Assembly: GCF_008838325.1 (NCBI RefSeq) | Contig: NZ_CP042829.1 | Coordinates: 806,001 to 870,000, forward strand | Direction: 5' to 3' | DNA from: Tepidiforma bonchosmolovskayae | GTDB taxonomy: Bacteria; Chloroflexota; Dehalococcoidia; Tepidiformales; Tepidiformaceae | DNA: 64,000 nucleotides | In this document: piece after piece, positions 15,943-23,989 of the stretch | Numbering within the stretch: the first letter of the stretch is position 1 | How the letters are laid out: every line of letters starts with the position of its first letter | Translations under genes and position numbers: made by a program | The notes under the pieces: model-generated | Database searches by the model: none | Seen by the model: only the letters and a program-made list of their open reading frames with translations | What the model was told of the DNA's origin: nothing

Positions 15943-17051
15943 CCGACGGCTTCCGGCTCTTCGATCTCGTGGTCCTGGCCGCGGCGGACGACTTCGACGA
16001 CGCGGACGCCGAAGTTTTCGTCGACGACGACGACTTCGCCGCGGGCGACGAGGCGGTCGTTGACAAGGATGTCGACGGGTTCGCCGGCGATGCGGTCGAG
16101 TTCGATGACGGAGCCGGGGCCGAGGCCGAGGACTTCGGCGACGGTAAGCCGGGTGCGGCCGAGCTCGACGGTGACGTTCATTTCGAGGCCGGCGAGGAGC
16201 TCGATGCCGGAGGTGTAATCGACCTGACCCGGGTCGGGCAGGGGTGCGAAGCGGGCGCGCTGGGCGGTGACCTGCGGCTCCTGCTTCGGCGGGGGGCCGG
16301 CCGCGGGTGCGGAGCGGGGGGCCGGGCCGGCGGCCGGGCGGGATGCGGCGGGCTGGGGCTGGTCGAAGCGGTTCAGTTCCACATCAAGAAGCTCGGCAGC
16401 TTCGAGGTCTTCCTGAGTGATCAACGGGGTGTCAGCGGTATCGGCGGGGGCCGGCGCGGGCTGGTCGAAGGCGCCGGCCATGGAGCCGGCGACGATATCG
16501 AGGAAGGTGCCCGGCAGGACGAAGGCGAGCGGGAGCTCACGCGCCAGGGTGATGGCCGCCGTGAGGTAGAGGCAGGCGTCGTCGAGGCCGGCGAGTGTCC
16601 CGGCCATGGTGTTGGCGGTGACGTCGTCGAAGGAGAGGATGAGGCCGTTGGAGGACTTGCTGAAGACCTCCTGGTTGAGGGCCTGGAGGACCTGGCCGAG
16701 GAAGGTGGAGGCGACGACGAGGGTCTGCTGCTCCTGGTCTTCGGGGTTGTCGGCTTCGGTCTGGAGGTAGGCGGCGGCGGGTGCGGTGGGGAGGACGAGG
16801 TAGGCCGTGGCGGACTGGTCATTATCGGTGGAGAGTTCCACCGGTACGGCGAGATGGGGTTCGCCGAACTCGCCGGCGATCTCGTCGGGCATGACGAGCC
16901 GGGCATCACGGATGGTGCCGGAGGGTTCGGCGCCCTGGATGGCCTGGAGGGCGCGGGCGGCGGCCTGCCAGGCGCGGCGGCCGACGGCATTGAGGGTTGC
17001 GGCCTGCTGCGGGGAGAGGAGCTGGGCGAGGACGTCGACCGGTTCGGCCAT
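15939..17051 (-). CDS. fliN: Flagellar switch protein FliN/FliY (CheC-like + SpoA domain)
   Basis: 370 residues, much longer than plain FliN. Residues 1 to about 230 look like the CheC-like middle domain of FliY ([20 protein letters not shown]). A Pro-rich linker follows, then the C-terminal SpoA domain with [40 protein letters not shown] and [20 protein letters not shown]. It forms the C-ring that sets rotation sense and docks export substrates. The CheC-like part could dephosphorylate CheY-P. Position between fliL and fliO is standard. No separate fliM is in this window. Confidence 0.88.
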   Translation of the reverse strand: MAEPVDVLAQLLSPQQAATLNAVGRRAWQAAARALQAIQGAEPSGTIRDARLVMPDEIAGEFGEPHLAVPVELSTDNDQSATAYLVLPTAPAAAYLQTEADNPEDQEQQTLVVASTFLGQVLQALNQEVFSKSSNGLILSFDDVTANTMAGTLAGLDDACLYLTAAITLARELPLAFVLPGTFLDIVAGSMAGAFDQPAPAPADTADTPLITQEDLEAAELLDVELNRFDQPQPAASRPAAGPAPRSAPAAGPPPKQEPQVTAQRARFAPLPDPGQVDYTSGIELLAGLEMNVTVELGRTRLTVAEVLGLGPGSVIELDRIAGEPVDILVNDRLVARGEVVVVDENFGVRVVEVVRRGQDHEIEEPEAVG

Positions 17052-17062
17052 GGCAGGGCCTC

Positions 17063-17593
17063 CTACTGGACGATGAAGGTTTCGAAGTAGATGTGTTCGA
17101 CTTTGTGGCCGTGGAGATGGTGGTTGATCGCTTCGATGAGCTCTTCTTTGAGTTTTTCCTTGCCTTCGACGGTGGAAACTTCTTCGGCGGTGTGGGAGCC
17201 GATGACGTAGGCGATGGCGTCGAGGATTTTGTGCATGTCGTGGCTGAGCTCTTCGGCGAAGGCGGCGTTCTTCGCGTCGAGGGCGGCGCCGCTGAGGCCG
17301 ACCCAGGGCGGGACCTGCTGTTCGAACTCGAGGGCCATGACGATTTTGACGTAGCGCTGGGTGGTGCCGGTGGGCTTGAGGTTGAGGACGATGCCGTCAG
17401 GCGCGTTGGTGGCCTTGCCACCGTGGCCCGCGGCCTTCCCGATGAAGACGGTGGGCCGGGGAGCGGCGGCGATCTGCTCGGCGGTGTAGACGGGCGCCGG
17501 CTTCGGGTCCATGTAGTTGGGTTTGATGTAGAACCAGAAGGCGGCCGCGAACAGAACAGCGCCGCCGGCGAGGATCTTCTTGTCCTTGAACAT
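17063..17593 (-). CDS. fliL: Flagellar basal body protein FliL
   Basis: 176 residues with one N-terminal membrane span ([17 protein letters not shown]). An extracytoplasmic domain begins [20 protein letters not shown] and ends with the family hallmark [12 protein letters not shown]. FliL rings surround the stator units and stabilise them. It lies 3 nt after motB and 11 nt before fliN. Confidence 0.9.
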   Translation of the reverse strand: MFKDKKILAGGAVLFAAAFWFYIKPNYMDPKPAPVYTAEQIAAAPRPTVFIGKAAGHGGKATNAPDGIVLNLKPTGTTQRYVKIVMALEFEQQVPPWVGLSGAALDAKNAAFAEELSHDMHKILDAIAYVIGSHTAEEVSTVEGKEKLKEELIEAINHHLHGHKVEHIYFETFIVQ

Positions 17594-17596
17594 GGG

Positions 17597-18352
17597 CTAC
17601 CTCCGCTGGGCCCCGGAGAGGGCCTTCTGCAGGTCTTCGATGGTGGGGTAGAGGATGACGATGTCGGCCCGGCGGTTGAGGGCGCGGCCCTCGGGCGTGC
17701 TGTTATCGGCGAGGGGACGGGTCTCGGCGTAACCGGCGGCGTAGAGCTTTGCCGGGTCGAGGCCGCCCTGTTCGACGAGGACGCGGAGGACGCGGGTGGC
17801 GCGGGCCGTGGAGAGCTCCCAGTTGGTCGGGAATTCGCGGCTGTTGGGGGGAATGTTGTCGGTGTGGCCTTCGATGCGGAGGTTGTTCGGGAGGCCGCGG
17901 AGGGCGTCAGCGACCTGGAGGAGGACGTCGACGCTGCCGGGTCGGAGGTCGGCGCTGCCGGAATCGAAGAGGAGGTTATCGGCGAGGGAGATGGTGATGG
18001 AGGTAGAATCGGAGCGGAGCTGGATTTTGCCTTCGAGGCCGTTGGCGGCTGCGAATTCGCTCAACGTCTTGTTGAGGCCTTCGAAGGTATTGGAGCGGAT
18101 TTCGTTGAGGGAGGGCGTGAGGCCGCCACCCTGGTTGAGGACGGCGGAGGAGCCGTTGGAGCCCTGGAGGACGCCGATGGAGAAGGCCTGTTCGATGGAG
18201 ACGCGGACGGACTGGAGCTTCTGGGGGTTGGCGTCGCTGGTGGCGTAGAGGACGACAAAGAGGGCGAAGAGGAGCGTCACCATGTCGGCGTAGGAGACGA
18301 TCCATCGTTCGTGGTTCTCGGGCTTCTCGGCTTCGGGGGCTTTGCGGCTCAT
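17597..18352 (-). CDS. motB: Flagellar motor stator protein MotB
   Basis: 251 residues. The single N-terminal span contains the ion-binding Asp in SYADMVTLLFALFVVLYA, and the C-terminal OmpA/MotB peptidoglycan-binding domain has LRIEGHTDNIPPNS and NWELSTARATRVLRVLVEQG. The residues around the Asp look like proton-type MotB of Bacillus rather than sodium-type MotS, so proton drive is likely (inference). It overlaps motA by 4 nt. Confidence 0.95.
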   Translation of the reverse strand: MSRKAPEAEKPENHERWIVSYADMVTLLFALFVVLYATSDANPQKLQSVRVSIEQAFSIGVLQGSNGSSAVLNQGGGLTPSLNEIRSNTFEGLNKTLSEFAAANGLEGKIQLRSDSTSITISLADNLLFDSGSADLRPGSVDVLLQVADALRGLPNNLRIEGHTDNIPPNSREFPTNWELSTARATRVLRVLVEQGGLDPAKLYAAGYAETRPLADNSTPEGRALNRRADIVILYPTIEDLQKALSGAQRR

Positions 18353-19149
18353 GCGGCCTCCCGCCGGGCAGCGGCGCCGGCGTCATCCTTCTTGCCGCGC
18401 TGGGAGGGCTGGAGGAAGCCTTCGAGCTTCTCGCGGACGATGCGGGGGTTATCGCCGGCCTGGATGGACATGAGCCCTTCGATGACGACGTCGAGGGCGT
18501 GGAGTTCGTGCTTGGAGTTGTTCTTCAGCTTGTTGGCGAGAGGGAGCCAGAGGACGTTGGCGGTGAAGACGCCGTAGAAGGTCGCGACGAAGGCGGTGGC
18601 GATGCCGGGGCCGATGCGGTCGGGCTCATCGAGGTGGGACATGACGCCCATGAGGCCCATGACGGCGCCGAGGACGCCGATGGTGGGGGCGATGCCGCCC
18701 ATGAACTCGAGGGCGGCGAAGTTGCCTTCGTGGCGGTGCTTCATGGACTCCCGCTCGATCTCCATGATTTCGCGGAGGAGCTCGGGGTCGGTGCCGTCGA
18801 TCATGAGCTGGACACCCTTGCGGGTGAACGGGTCGTGGATCTTCTCGATGTCGGCTTCGAGGGCGAGGAGGCCTTCGCGGCGGGCCTTATCGGCCATCTG
18901 GACGAAGAGTTCGACGGTCTCCGCAGAGTTGTGGGCGGCGCCGCCGAAGAAGGCTTTGAGGATGAACTTGGGGAGGCCGATCATGACCGAGAGCGGCTGG
19001 GAGATCATGACGGCGCCGAAGGAGCCGAGGACGACGATGAAGAAGCCCGGGATGTTGATGAGCTTCATCGGGTCGCCGCCCTCGAGGATGTTGCCGCCGA
19101 TGATGCCGATGACGGCGATGCCGAGGCCGATGACGGTCGCCAGGTCCAT
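18349..19149 (-). CDS. motA: Flagellar motor stator protein MotA
   Basis: 266 residues with four membrane spans: one at the start (VIGLGIAVIGIIGGNILEGG), one near 35 and two after residue 155 (IAPTIGVLGAVMGLMGVMSH). The cytoplasmic loop keeps the charged residues that contact FliG (ADKARREGLLALE). The start overlaps the flbD stop by one base. MotA5B2 units turn ion flow into torque. Confidence 0.95.
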   Translation of the reverse strand: MDLATVIGLGIAVIGIIGGNILEGGDPMKLINIPGFFIVVLGSFGAVMISQPLSVMIGLPKFILKAFFGGAAHNSAETVELFVQMADKARREGLLALEADIEKIHDPFTRKGVQLMIDGTDPELLREIMEIERESMKHRHEGNFAALEFMGGIAPTIGVLGAVMGLMGVMSHLDEPDRIGPGIATAFVATFYGVFTANVLWLPLANKLKNNSKHELHALDVVIEGLMSIQAGDNPRIVREKLEGFLQPSQRGKKDDAGAAARREAA

Positions 19150-19349
19150 CAGGCGCTCCTCCGGACGGCGCCGATGGCCCGGCGGCGGAACTCAGCGATA
19201 CGTTCGATGATGGTCTCCGGGGATTCCTGGCAGACGTAGCGGTGGCCGTTGGTGAGCGTGATGTGGGTGTCGTGGGAGGCTTCCATGACCTCGAAGAGGT
19301 CAGGGTTGAGGTAGAACTCGGTGCCGTCGATGCGGGTGAGCTTGATCAT
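19149..19349 (-). CDS. flbD: Small flagellar protein FlbD
   Basis: 66 residues from ATG 19349: MIKLTRIDGTEFYLNPDLFE, then HITLTNGHRYVCQESPETII. This is the short FlbD/SwrD family found before motA in many Gram-positive and related bacteria; in Bacillus it raises motor torque. It is not the Caulobacter NtrC-type FlbD. A longer in-frame N-terminus exists but is not supported. It is the first gene of the flagellar cluster, after a 209-nt gap. Confidence 0.9.
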   Translation of the reverse strand: MIKLTRIDGTEFYLNPDLFEVMEASHDTHITLTNGHRYVCQESPETIIERIAEFRRRAIGAVRRSA

Positions 19350-19375
19350 GCGGATGCCCCCACGCGTGGGTGCCT

Positions 19376-19383
19376 CCAGCGTA
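19376..19383 (-). promoter_or_regulatory. Candidate promoter -10 region before flbD
   Basis: Minus-strand TACGCTGG, 26 nt before the flbD ATG, identical to the element before fliP. Both continue nnnCACC. It would be the main promoter of the flagellar cluster; a clear -35 is not visible. Confidence 0.4.
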
Positions 19384-19410
19384 GGGGGTGCGGGCGTGCG
19401 GCCGGGATTG

Positions 19411-19467
19411 GGGGAAGACCCTGACACTGGCGGGCAGGGTGCTGAGGTTGGACGGGGAGAACCCTGA
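19411..19467 (-). promoter_or_regulatory. Two TCAGGGnnnTCCCC motifs upstream of flbD
   Basis: Minus-strand copies TCAGGGTCTTCCCC (19424 to 19411) and TCAGGGTTCTCCCC (19467 to 19454), 43 nt apart start to start, close to four helical turns. Placement above the head of the flagellar cluster suggests an activator or alternative promoter element. Confidence 0.45.
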
Positions 19468-19477
19468 TGGCGGGGGG

Positions 19478-19554
19478 CGGGGAGCGGGGAGCAGGGAACG
19501 GGGAGCAGGGAGCGGGGAGCAGGGAGCGGGGAGCGGGGAGCAGGGAGCAGGGCG
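19478..19554. repeat. G-rich heptamer tandem array (11 units of CRGGGAG)
   Basis: Eleven nearly perfect tandem 7-mers, CGGGGAG or CAGGGAG (one CAGGGAA, last unit CAGGGCG), between the end of the GntR gene and the flbD promoter region. Runs of 3-4 G every 7 nt fit the G-quadruplex rule. Similar shorter arrays lie near 32250, 33950, 39810-39934 and 42250. Confidence 0.85.
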
Positions 19555-19558
19555 GGGG

Positions 19559-19882
19559 TTAGGGGAAGTCGCTGCCGGGGATGCTCTCGGGGTCGCGGAC
19601 GAGTTCTTCCCAGCGGCGGCGGATGACGTCGAGGGGGGCGGGCGGGGGAGTCCAGGGGAGGCCGCGGACGATGACGCCGCGGTTGGGGGCGTGTTCGACG
19701 AGGCCTTCGCTTTCGAGGCGGCGGAAGGCTTCGCGGACGGGGGTTTGGCTCACGCCCCAGCGGGCGGCAATCTCTTCCTGGCGGAGGTGTTCACCCTCTT
19801 TGAGGTTGCCGGAGAGGATTGCGGCCTGGAGCGCTTCGTAGACGAGGTCGGCTTTGGTTTTGCGCGGGTTCCGCATCGCCAT
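19559..19882 (-). CDS. Short GntR-family regulator, DNA-binding domain only
   Basis: 107 residues. The GntR winged helix is complete: ADLVYEALQAAILSGNLKEG, then IAARWGVSQTPVREAFRRLE and GLVEHAPNRGVIVRG. The usual C-terminal FCD or UTRA ligand domain (another 130 residues) is missing; only about 30 residues follow. It could be a truncated relic or a genuine short regulator. ATG 19882 has no ribosome site but has TATGCT 6 nt upstream. It is just upstream of the flagellar cluster on the same strand; a control role there is only a guess. Confidence 0.8.
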   Translation of the reverse strand: MAMRNPRKTKADLVYEALQAAILSGNLKEGEHLRQEEIAARWGVSQTPVREAFRRLESEGLVEHAPNRGVIVRGLPWTPPPAPLDVIRRRWEELVRDPESIPGSDFP

Positions 19883-19888
19883 GGCTCA

Positions 19889-19894
19889 AGCATA
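19889..19894 (-). promoter_or_regulatory. Leaderless-type -10 (TATGCT) of GntR gene
   Basis: TATGCT on the minus strand, 6 nt before the ATG at 19882; no Shine-Dalgarno between. Confidence 0.45.
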
Positions 19895-19941
19895 CCGCAG
19901 CCGGGGCGCCGGGAAGCCGGCGGGGGCGGGGTGCAGTGCGA

Positions 19942-20835
19942 TCAGCGGTCGCCGGTGCCGCGGAGGAAGTCCTCGACGTCCTTGAGGATGTCGTCTGCGG
20001 ACGGGAGTTCGGAGTCGCCGGGCTCCTCGAAATCGACGCCTTCGTCGTCTTCGTCGTCCTCTTCGTACTGGTCTTCGAGGGTGCGGACATAGGTGCCGAC
20101 CTGGTCGTCGCCGCGGGAGGCTTCGTTGACGCGTTCGATGAAGGCGAGGGCGCGCTCGGGGAGGTCGCCTTCGGGGACGCGGAAGCCGAGGATCGGTTCG
20201 AGGGCGCGGACGAGGGCGAGGGTGGCCGGGGGGTTCTCGTCGATGCTGAGGTAGTGAGGGACGCCAGCGGCGAGGCTGATGAGGTCGAGCCGGTGGCCGC
20301 GGAGGACATCGTGGATGACGCCGAGGATGCCCGTGGGGCCCTGGTAGAGGGAGCGGCCGAGCCCGTAGCGGGCGGCGAGGCGGGGGTCGGCGCTGGAGCC
20401 GGTAACGGGGACGGGCCGGGTGTGGGGCGTGGCTGCGGGACGGGCGACGAGCGTACAGACGAGGAAGGGCTGGAGCGGGACGATCGCTTCGGCAAGGCGG
20501 GTGGCGAAGGTGCGCCAGCGGAGGTTGGGCTCGACGCCGCGGATGACGATGAGGTCGTGCTCGCCGGTGCCGGTGCGGACGATATCGCCGCGGTTTTCGG
20601 GCCAGTGGAGGCGGCGGACGCCGGATTCGTCGATGGAGACCGTGGGCCGGACGTCGGTGAAGACGTAGTAGTCCTCGGGGTCGACCTCGAGGAAGCGGGT
20701 GCCGCCGTAGGTCTGAACGAGGTGGGCGGCGGTGTCGGTGGTCACGGTGCCGGTGTCGCTCCAGCCGGTGAAGGCGAGGATGACGATGGGGGCGCGGAGG
20801 GGCTGGTCGACGGGGGTAATGGAGAAACCGTCCAC
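19942..20835 (-). CDS. PAC2-family protein
   Basis: 297 residues from a GTG at 20835. The PAC2 (proteasome assembly chaperone 2, DUF75) fold is recognised by VILAFTGWSDTGTVTTDTAA, DLIVIRGVEPNLRWRTFA and GILGVIHDVLRGHRLDLISL with SLAAGVPHYL. The last 45 residues are very acidic (DQYEEDDEDDEGVDFEEPGD). PAC2 proteins are common in Actinobacteria and archaea; their bacterial function is poorly defined. The start looks leaderless. Confidence 0.85.
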   Translation of the reverse strand: MDGFSITPVDQPLRAPIVILAFTGWSDTGTVTTDTAAHLVQTYGGTRFLEVDPEDYYVFTDVRPTVSIDESGVRRLHWPENRGDIVRTGTGEHDLIVIRGVEPNLRWRTFATRLAEAIVPLQPFLVCTLVARPAATPHTRPVPVTGSSADPRLAARYGLGRSLYQGPTGILGVIHDVLRGHRLDLISLAAGVPHYLSIDENPPATLALVRALEPILGFRVPEGDLPERALAFIERVNEASRGDDQVGTYVRTLEDQYEEDDEDDEGVDFEEPGDSELPSADDILKDVEDFLRGTGDR

Positions 20836-20841
20836 GGGGCC

Positions 20842-20847
20842 ATTGTA
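20842..20847 (-). promoter_or_regulatory. Leaderless-type -10 (TACAAT) of PAC2 gene
   Basis: TACAAT on the minus strand (five of six to consensus), 6 nt before the GTG start at 20835; no ribosome site. Confidence 0.5.
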
Positions 20848-20859
20848 CCGGGCCGGCGG

Positions 20860-21273
20860 CTACGGGCTTTCGGCGATGCGGGCAGTGCCGGCGCCGACGT
20901 GGACGACGGCGGTCCGGCCATCCGGGCCGGCGAGGGTGACGACCCACCCGGCAACGACGGCCTGTGCGCAGGCAGCTCCGGGCGAGGGAAGGCCGAGGCA
21001 GGCCGACGGCCAGGCAGCCGGCTGCGCGGCGAGGATGACGGCCGGGTTGAGGGCAGGGACGGCAGCGAGGGCGAGTTCGCGGGCCTCGGGAGGGAGGTTC
21101 CCATCGCCGCCGGCAGCACCGGCTGGAGGGGGGTCGCGGGGCGGTGCTGCGGCGGGCGAGGGGAGTGAGGCGGGGATGCCCGGGCCGGGTGATTCCGCCC
21201 GGAGTCCTGACGCCGCGAGGGCGACGAGGGTGCAAACGATGAGCCAGCCAGCCCAGCGCACCGACCCGGGCAT
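20860..21273 (-). CDS. Secreted protein, CLG-type small domain
   Basis: 137 residues. N-terminal signal peptide (WAGWLIVCTLVALAASGLRA) then a Pro-rich spacer. A small domain carries the pattern WPSACLGLPSPGAACAQAVV followed by GWVVTLAGPDGRTAVVHV. I have seen this W..CLG....CA....G(W/Y).V pattern in secreted proteins of Chloroflexota and cyanobacteria; the two Cys may form a disulfide. Function unknown. It is divergent from the acetyltransferase gene. Confidence 0.65.
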   Translation of the reverse strand: MPGSVRWAGWLIVCTLVALAASGLRAESPGPGIPASLPSPAAAPPRDPPPAGAAGGDGNLPPEARELALAAVPALNPAVILAAQPAAWPSACLGLPSPGAACAQAVVAGWVVTLAGPDGRTAVVHVGAGTARIAESP

Positions 21274-21392
21274 CCTGCTGAGGAGAACGGCGGCAGGCGG
21301 GCGAAATGTTCCCGCGCGGGAGGCAGGGGGCGACGGAGCGACGGCGAGCAGGTACGCTGGCAGCTCCCCCCGGGGAATGAGAGGAGGCCGTG

Positions 21393-22616
21393 ATGGCGTT
21401 CGACGTGCGTATTCCGGAGCCGGGCGAACTCGAGGAGCTGTTCGCGGTGAATTCGTTCTCGTTCGGGATGCCGCCGAGCGCGGAACGGGTGGAGCTTTCG
21501 CTGAAGCTGACCGACCGGGAGCGGCTGCTCGGGGCGTGGGCGGATGGGCGGTGCGTCGGCTCGGCGGGCGCGTTCACGTTCGAGCTCTCGGTGCCGGGGG
21601 CGTCGCTGCCGTGCGGCGGTGTGACGTGGGTGGGGGTGACGCCGACCCACCGGCGGCGGGGCGTCCTGACGGCGCTAATGACGGCGCAGCTGGCGCAGAT
21701 CCGGGAGCGGGGCGAAGCGATTGCGGCGCTCTGGGCATCCGAGGCGCCGATCTACGGGCGGTTCGGCTACGGACTGGCGATGCAGCAATACGAGGAGGTG
21801 CGGCTGGCGCGCGTGCACGCCCGGCTTCGCAGCCACCCCAATGCGCGGGGCCGGGCGCGGCTGGTGGACCGGGCGGAGGCGCTGGCGGCCTGGCCGGCCG
21901 CCTGGGAGGCGGCCCGGGCGCAACGTGCCGGGCTGCATTCCCGCTCGGCGGCATGGTGGGAGATCCGCGTGCTGCCCGAGCAGGACCGGCCGGAGGCGGG
22001 CTGGAGCCCGGCGTTCCTCGTCAGCCTCGAAGAGGGCGGGGAGACGATCGGGTACGTGCGCTACCGGGTGAAGCGGGGATGGCGGCACGGGCTGGCCGCC
22101 GGCGAGCTGGAGGTGCTCGAACTTGTCGGCGTGGACGGCGGGGCGGAGGCGGCGCTGTGGGAGTACGTGTTCGGGGTCGACCTTATCGAGACGGTGGCGG
22201 CGCACAACCGGCCGTTCGATGAGCCGCTCTTCGGCCTGCTCGAGGACCCGCGGCGGCTCGAACGGTACCCGGTGGATGCGCTCTTCTGCCGGGTGCTGGA
22301 CCCGGCGGCCGCGCTGGAGGGGCGACGGTACGCCGCAGAGGGGCGGCTTGTGTTCGAGGTCGTCGACGACTTCGGCGGGTACGCCGGCGGGCGGTTCGCG
22401 CTCGAAGGAGGGCCGGACGGCGCGCGCTGCCGGCCGACCGGCGAGACGCCGATGCTCGTGCTGCCCGCCGAGGAGCTTGGGGCGCTCTATCTCGGGCAGG
22501 CGAGCGCCCTGGCGCTCTGGCGGGAGGGGCGAATTGAAGGCAGCGAGGCCGCTGCCCGGGCTGCGGAGCTGCTGTTCCGCTGGCACCCGGAACCGTGGGC
22601 GCCGGAGATCTGGTAG
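21393..22616 (+). CDS. Eis-like GNAT N-acetyltransferase
   Basis: 407 residues from ATG 21393, preceded by GAGGAGG. It has the three-part Eis layout: an N-terminal GNAT domain with the acetyl-CoA loop VTPTHRRRGVLTALM, a second GNAT-like domain to about residue 290, and an SCP2-like C-terminal domain. The C-terminal carboxylate end EPWAPEIW fits Eis, where the terminal carboxylate is catalytic. Enzymes of this type acetylate amines on a range of substrates, including aminoglycosides. The natural substrate here cannot be told. Confidence 0.88.
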   Translation: MAFDVRIPEPGELEELFAVNSFSFGMPPSAERVELSLKLTDRERLLGAWADGRCVGSAGAFTFELSVPGASLPCGGVTWVGVTPTHRRRGVLTALMTAQLAQIRERGEAIAALWASEAPIYGRFGYGLAMQQYEEVRLARVHARLRSHPNARGRARLVDRAEALAAWPAAWEAARAQRAGLHSRSAAWWEIRVLPEQDRPEAGWSPAFLVSLEEGGETIGYVRYRVKRGWRHGLAAGELEVLELVGVDGGAEAALWEYVFGVDLIETVAAHNRPFDEPLFGLLEDPRRLERYPVDALFCRVLDPAAALEGRRYAAEGRLVFEVVDDFGGYAGGRFALEGGPDGARCRPTGETPMLVLPAEELGALYLGQASALALWREGRIEGSEAAARAAELLFRWHPEPWAPEIW

Positions 22617-22620
22617 CGGT

Positions 22621-23889
22621 TCAGCCGAGCGCGGCTTCGATTTCGGCCTCGTCGAGGTTCGGGCCGACGACGGCGGCATGGAGCTTCGCGCGGTCGAAGA
22701 TGCGGGCGGCGACGCGCTGGATGTCGTCGGGGGTGACGGCTTCGATGGCAGCGACGACTTCGTCGATGGTCTCGACGCGGCCTTTGGTCAGGAGGAGCTC
22801 GCCGTTGCGCTGGCCGATGGCGAAGGCGGTTTCGAGGGAGAGACGGAAGCGGCCGATGTTGTGGTCTTTGGCCTTGCGGAGCTCATCGGGCGGGACTGGT
22901 TCGCGGACGAGGCGGTCGGCCTCGGCGAGGCAGACCTGGATGGTCTCGCAGAGGCGGTCGCGGTTGACGCCGGCGGAGATGGTGAAGACGCCGGCATCGG
23001 AGAGGTAGCCGTAGCCGGAGGAGACGGAGTAGGCGAGGCCGCGGCGTTCACGCACTTCGAGGAAGAGGCGGGAGGACATGCCGGCGCCGAGGACGTCGTT
23101 GAGGATGCGGAGGATGTAGCGGTCGGGGTCGTCGCGGCCGAAGATGGGGAGGCCGAGATAGAGGGTGCACTGGTCGATGGGGCGGCTCTCGGTGACAACG
23201 CGGGGGCCGGTGACGGCGGGGTCGTAGGGCTGGACGGGCGGGATGGGGCCGGGCTCCATGCCGCCGAGCAGGGGAACGGCGTACTCGAGCACCTGCTGGT
23301 GGGTGACGTTGCCGGCGACGGAGAGGACGATGTTGCCGGGTTTGTACCACTCGCGGATGTGGCTGATGAAGTCCTCGCGCTTCCACGTGGCGACGAGTTC
23401 GACGGTGCCGCCGACGTCCCAGCCGGCGGGCTGCGGGCCGTAGACGGCCTGGCCGATGAGGCGGGCGGCCCAGGCGGCGGGGTTGTCGTGGTTGCGCTTC
23501 AGCTCCTGCTGGACGACGGGACACTCGCGCTCGATCTCCTGCTGTTCGAGTTTCGAGTTCAGGAGCATGTCGGCAGCGACGTCGATCGCCGTGGGAAAGC
23601 GGTCGAAGGGGACGATGTTCCAGTAGCAGGTGAACTCTTTGTTGGTGTAGGCGTTGAGGGTGCCGCCGGCGCCTTCGATCTCCTGGGCGATCTGGATGGC
23701 GGTCGGACGCTTCTCCGTGCCCTTGAAGACCATGTGCTCGAGGAAGTGGGTGATGCCGTTGAGATGCCGGGGTTCGGAGCGGGAGCCGACGCCGACGAAG
23801 ATGTTGACGGAGGCGGCCTGGGTGGACGGCATGGTGGCCGTGATGACGCGGAGCCCGTTCGGGAGCGTGGTGATTTCGTAGTCGGACAT
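22621..23889 (-). CDS. M16-family zinc peptidase (processing-peptidase type)
   Basis: 422 residues from ATG 23889, preceded by GGAGGG. The zinc motif HFLEH (HxxEH) is near residue 50 (LNGITHFLEHMVFKGTEKRP), with the distal Glu in the ENxxxxE-like block EGAGGTLNAYTNKEFTCYW. The second half is the inactive M16 C-terminal domain. It resembles the bacterial mitochondrial-processing-peptidase-like proteases such as MlpA. It ends 4 nt from the convergent acetyltransferase gene. The long upstream extension of the frame is not coding. Confidence 0.9.
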   Translation of the reverse strand: MSDYEITTLPNGLRVITATMPSTQAASVNIFVGVGSRSEPRHLNGITHFLEHMVFKGTEKRPTAIQIAQEIEGAGGTLNAYTNKEFTCYWNIVPFDRFPTAIDVAADMLLNSKLEQQEIERECPVVQQELKRNHDNPAAWAARLIGQAVYGPQPAGWDVGGTVELVATWKREDFISHIREWYKPGNIVLSVAGNVTHQQVLEYAVPLLGGMEPGPIPPVQPYDPAVTGPRVVTESRPIDQCTLYLGLPIFGRDDPDRYILRILNDVLGAGMSSRLFLEVRERRGLAYSVSSGYGYLSDAGVFTISAGVNRDRLCETIQVCLAEADRLVREPVPPDELRKAKDHNIGRFRLSLETAFAIGQRNGELLLTKGRVETIDEVVAAIEAVTPDDIQRVAARIFDRAKLHAAVVGPNLDEAEIEAALG

Positions 23890-23975
23890 AGGCCCTCCAC
23901 GCGGGTGAAGCCGCATAGTACGGATCGGCGGGGAAGGCGCAAGGGGCGGCCGACCGGCGGGGTGCGGCGGCAGGC

Positions 23976-23981
23976 TAGACT
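23976..23981 (+). promoter_or_regulatory. Leaderless-type -10 (TAGACT)
   Basis: TAGACT 8 nt before the ATG at 23990; no ribosome site. The same hexamer stands before tRNA-Ser. Confidence 0.45.
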
Positions 23982-23989
23982 GGAACGCG

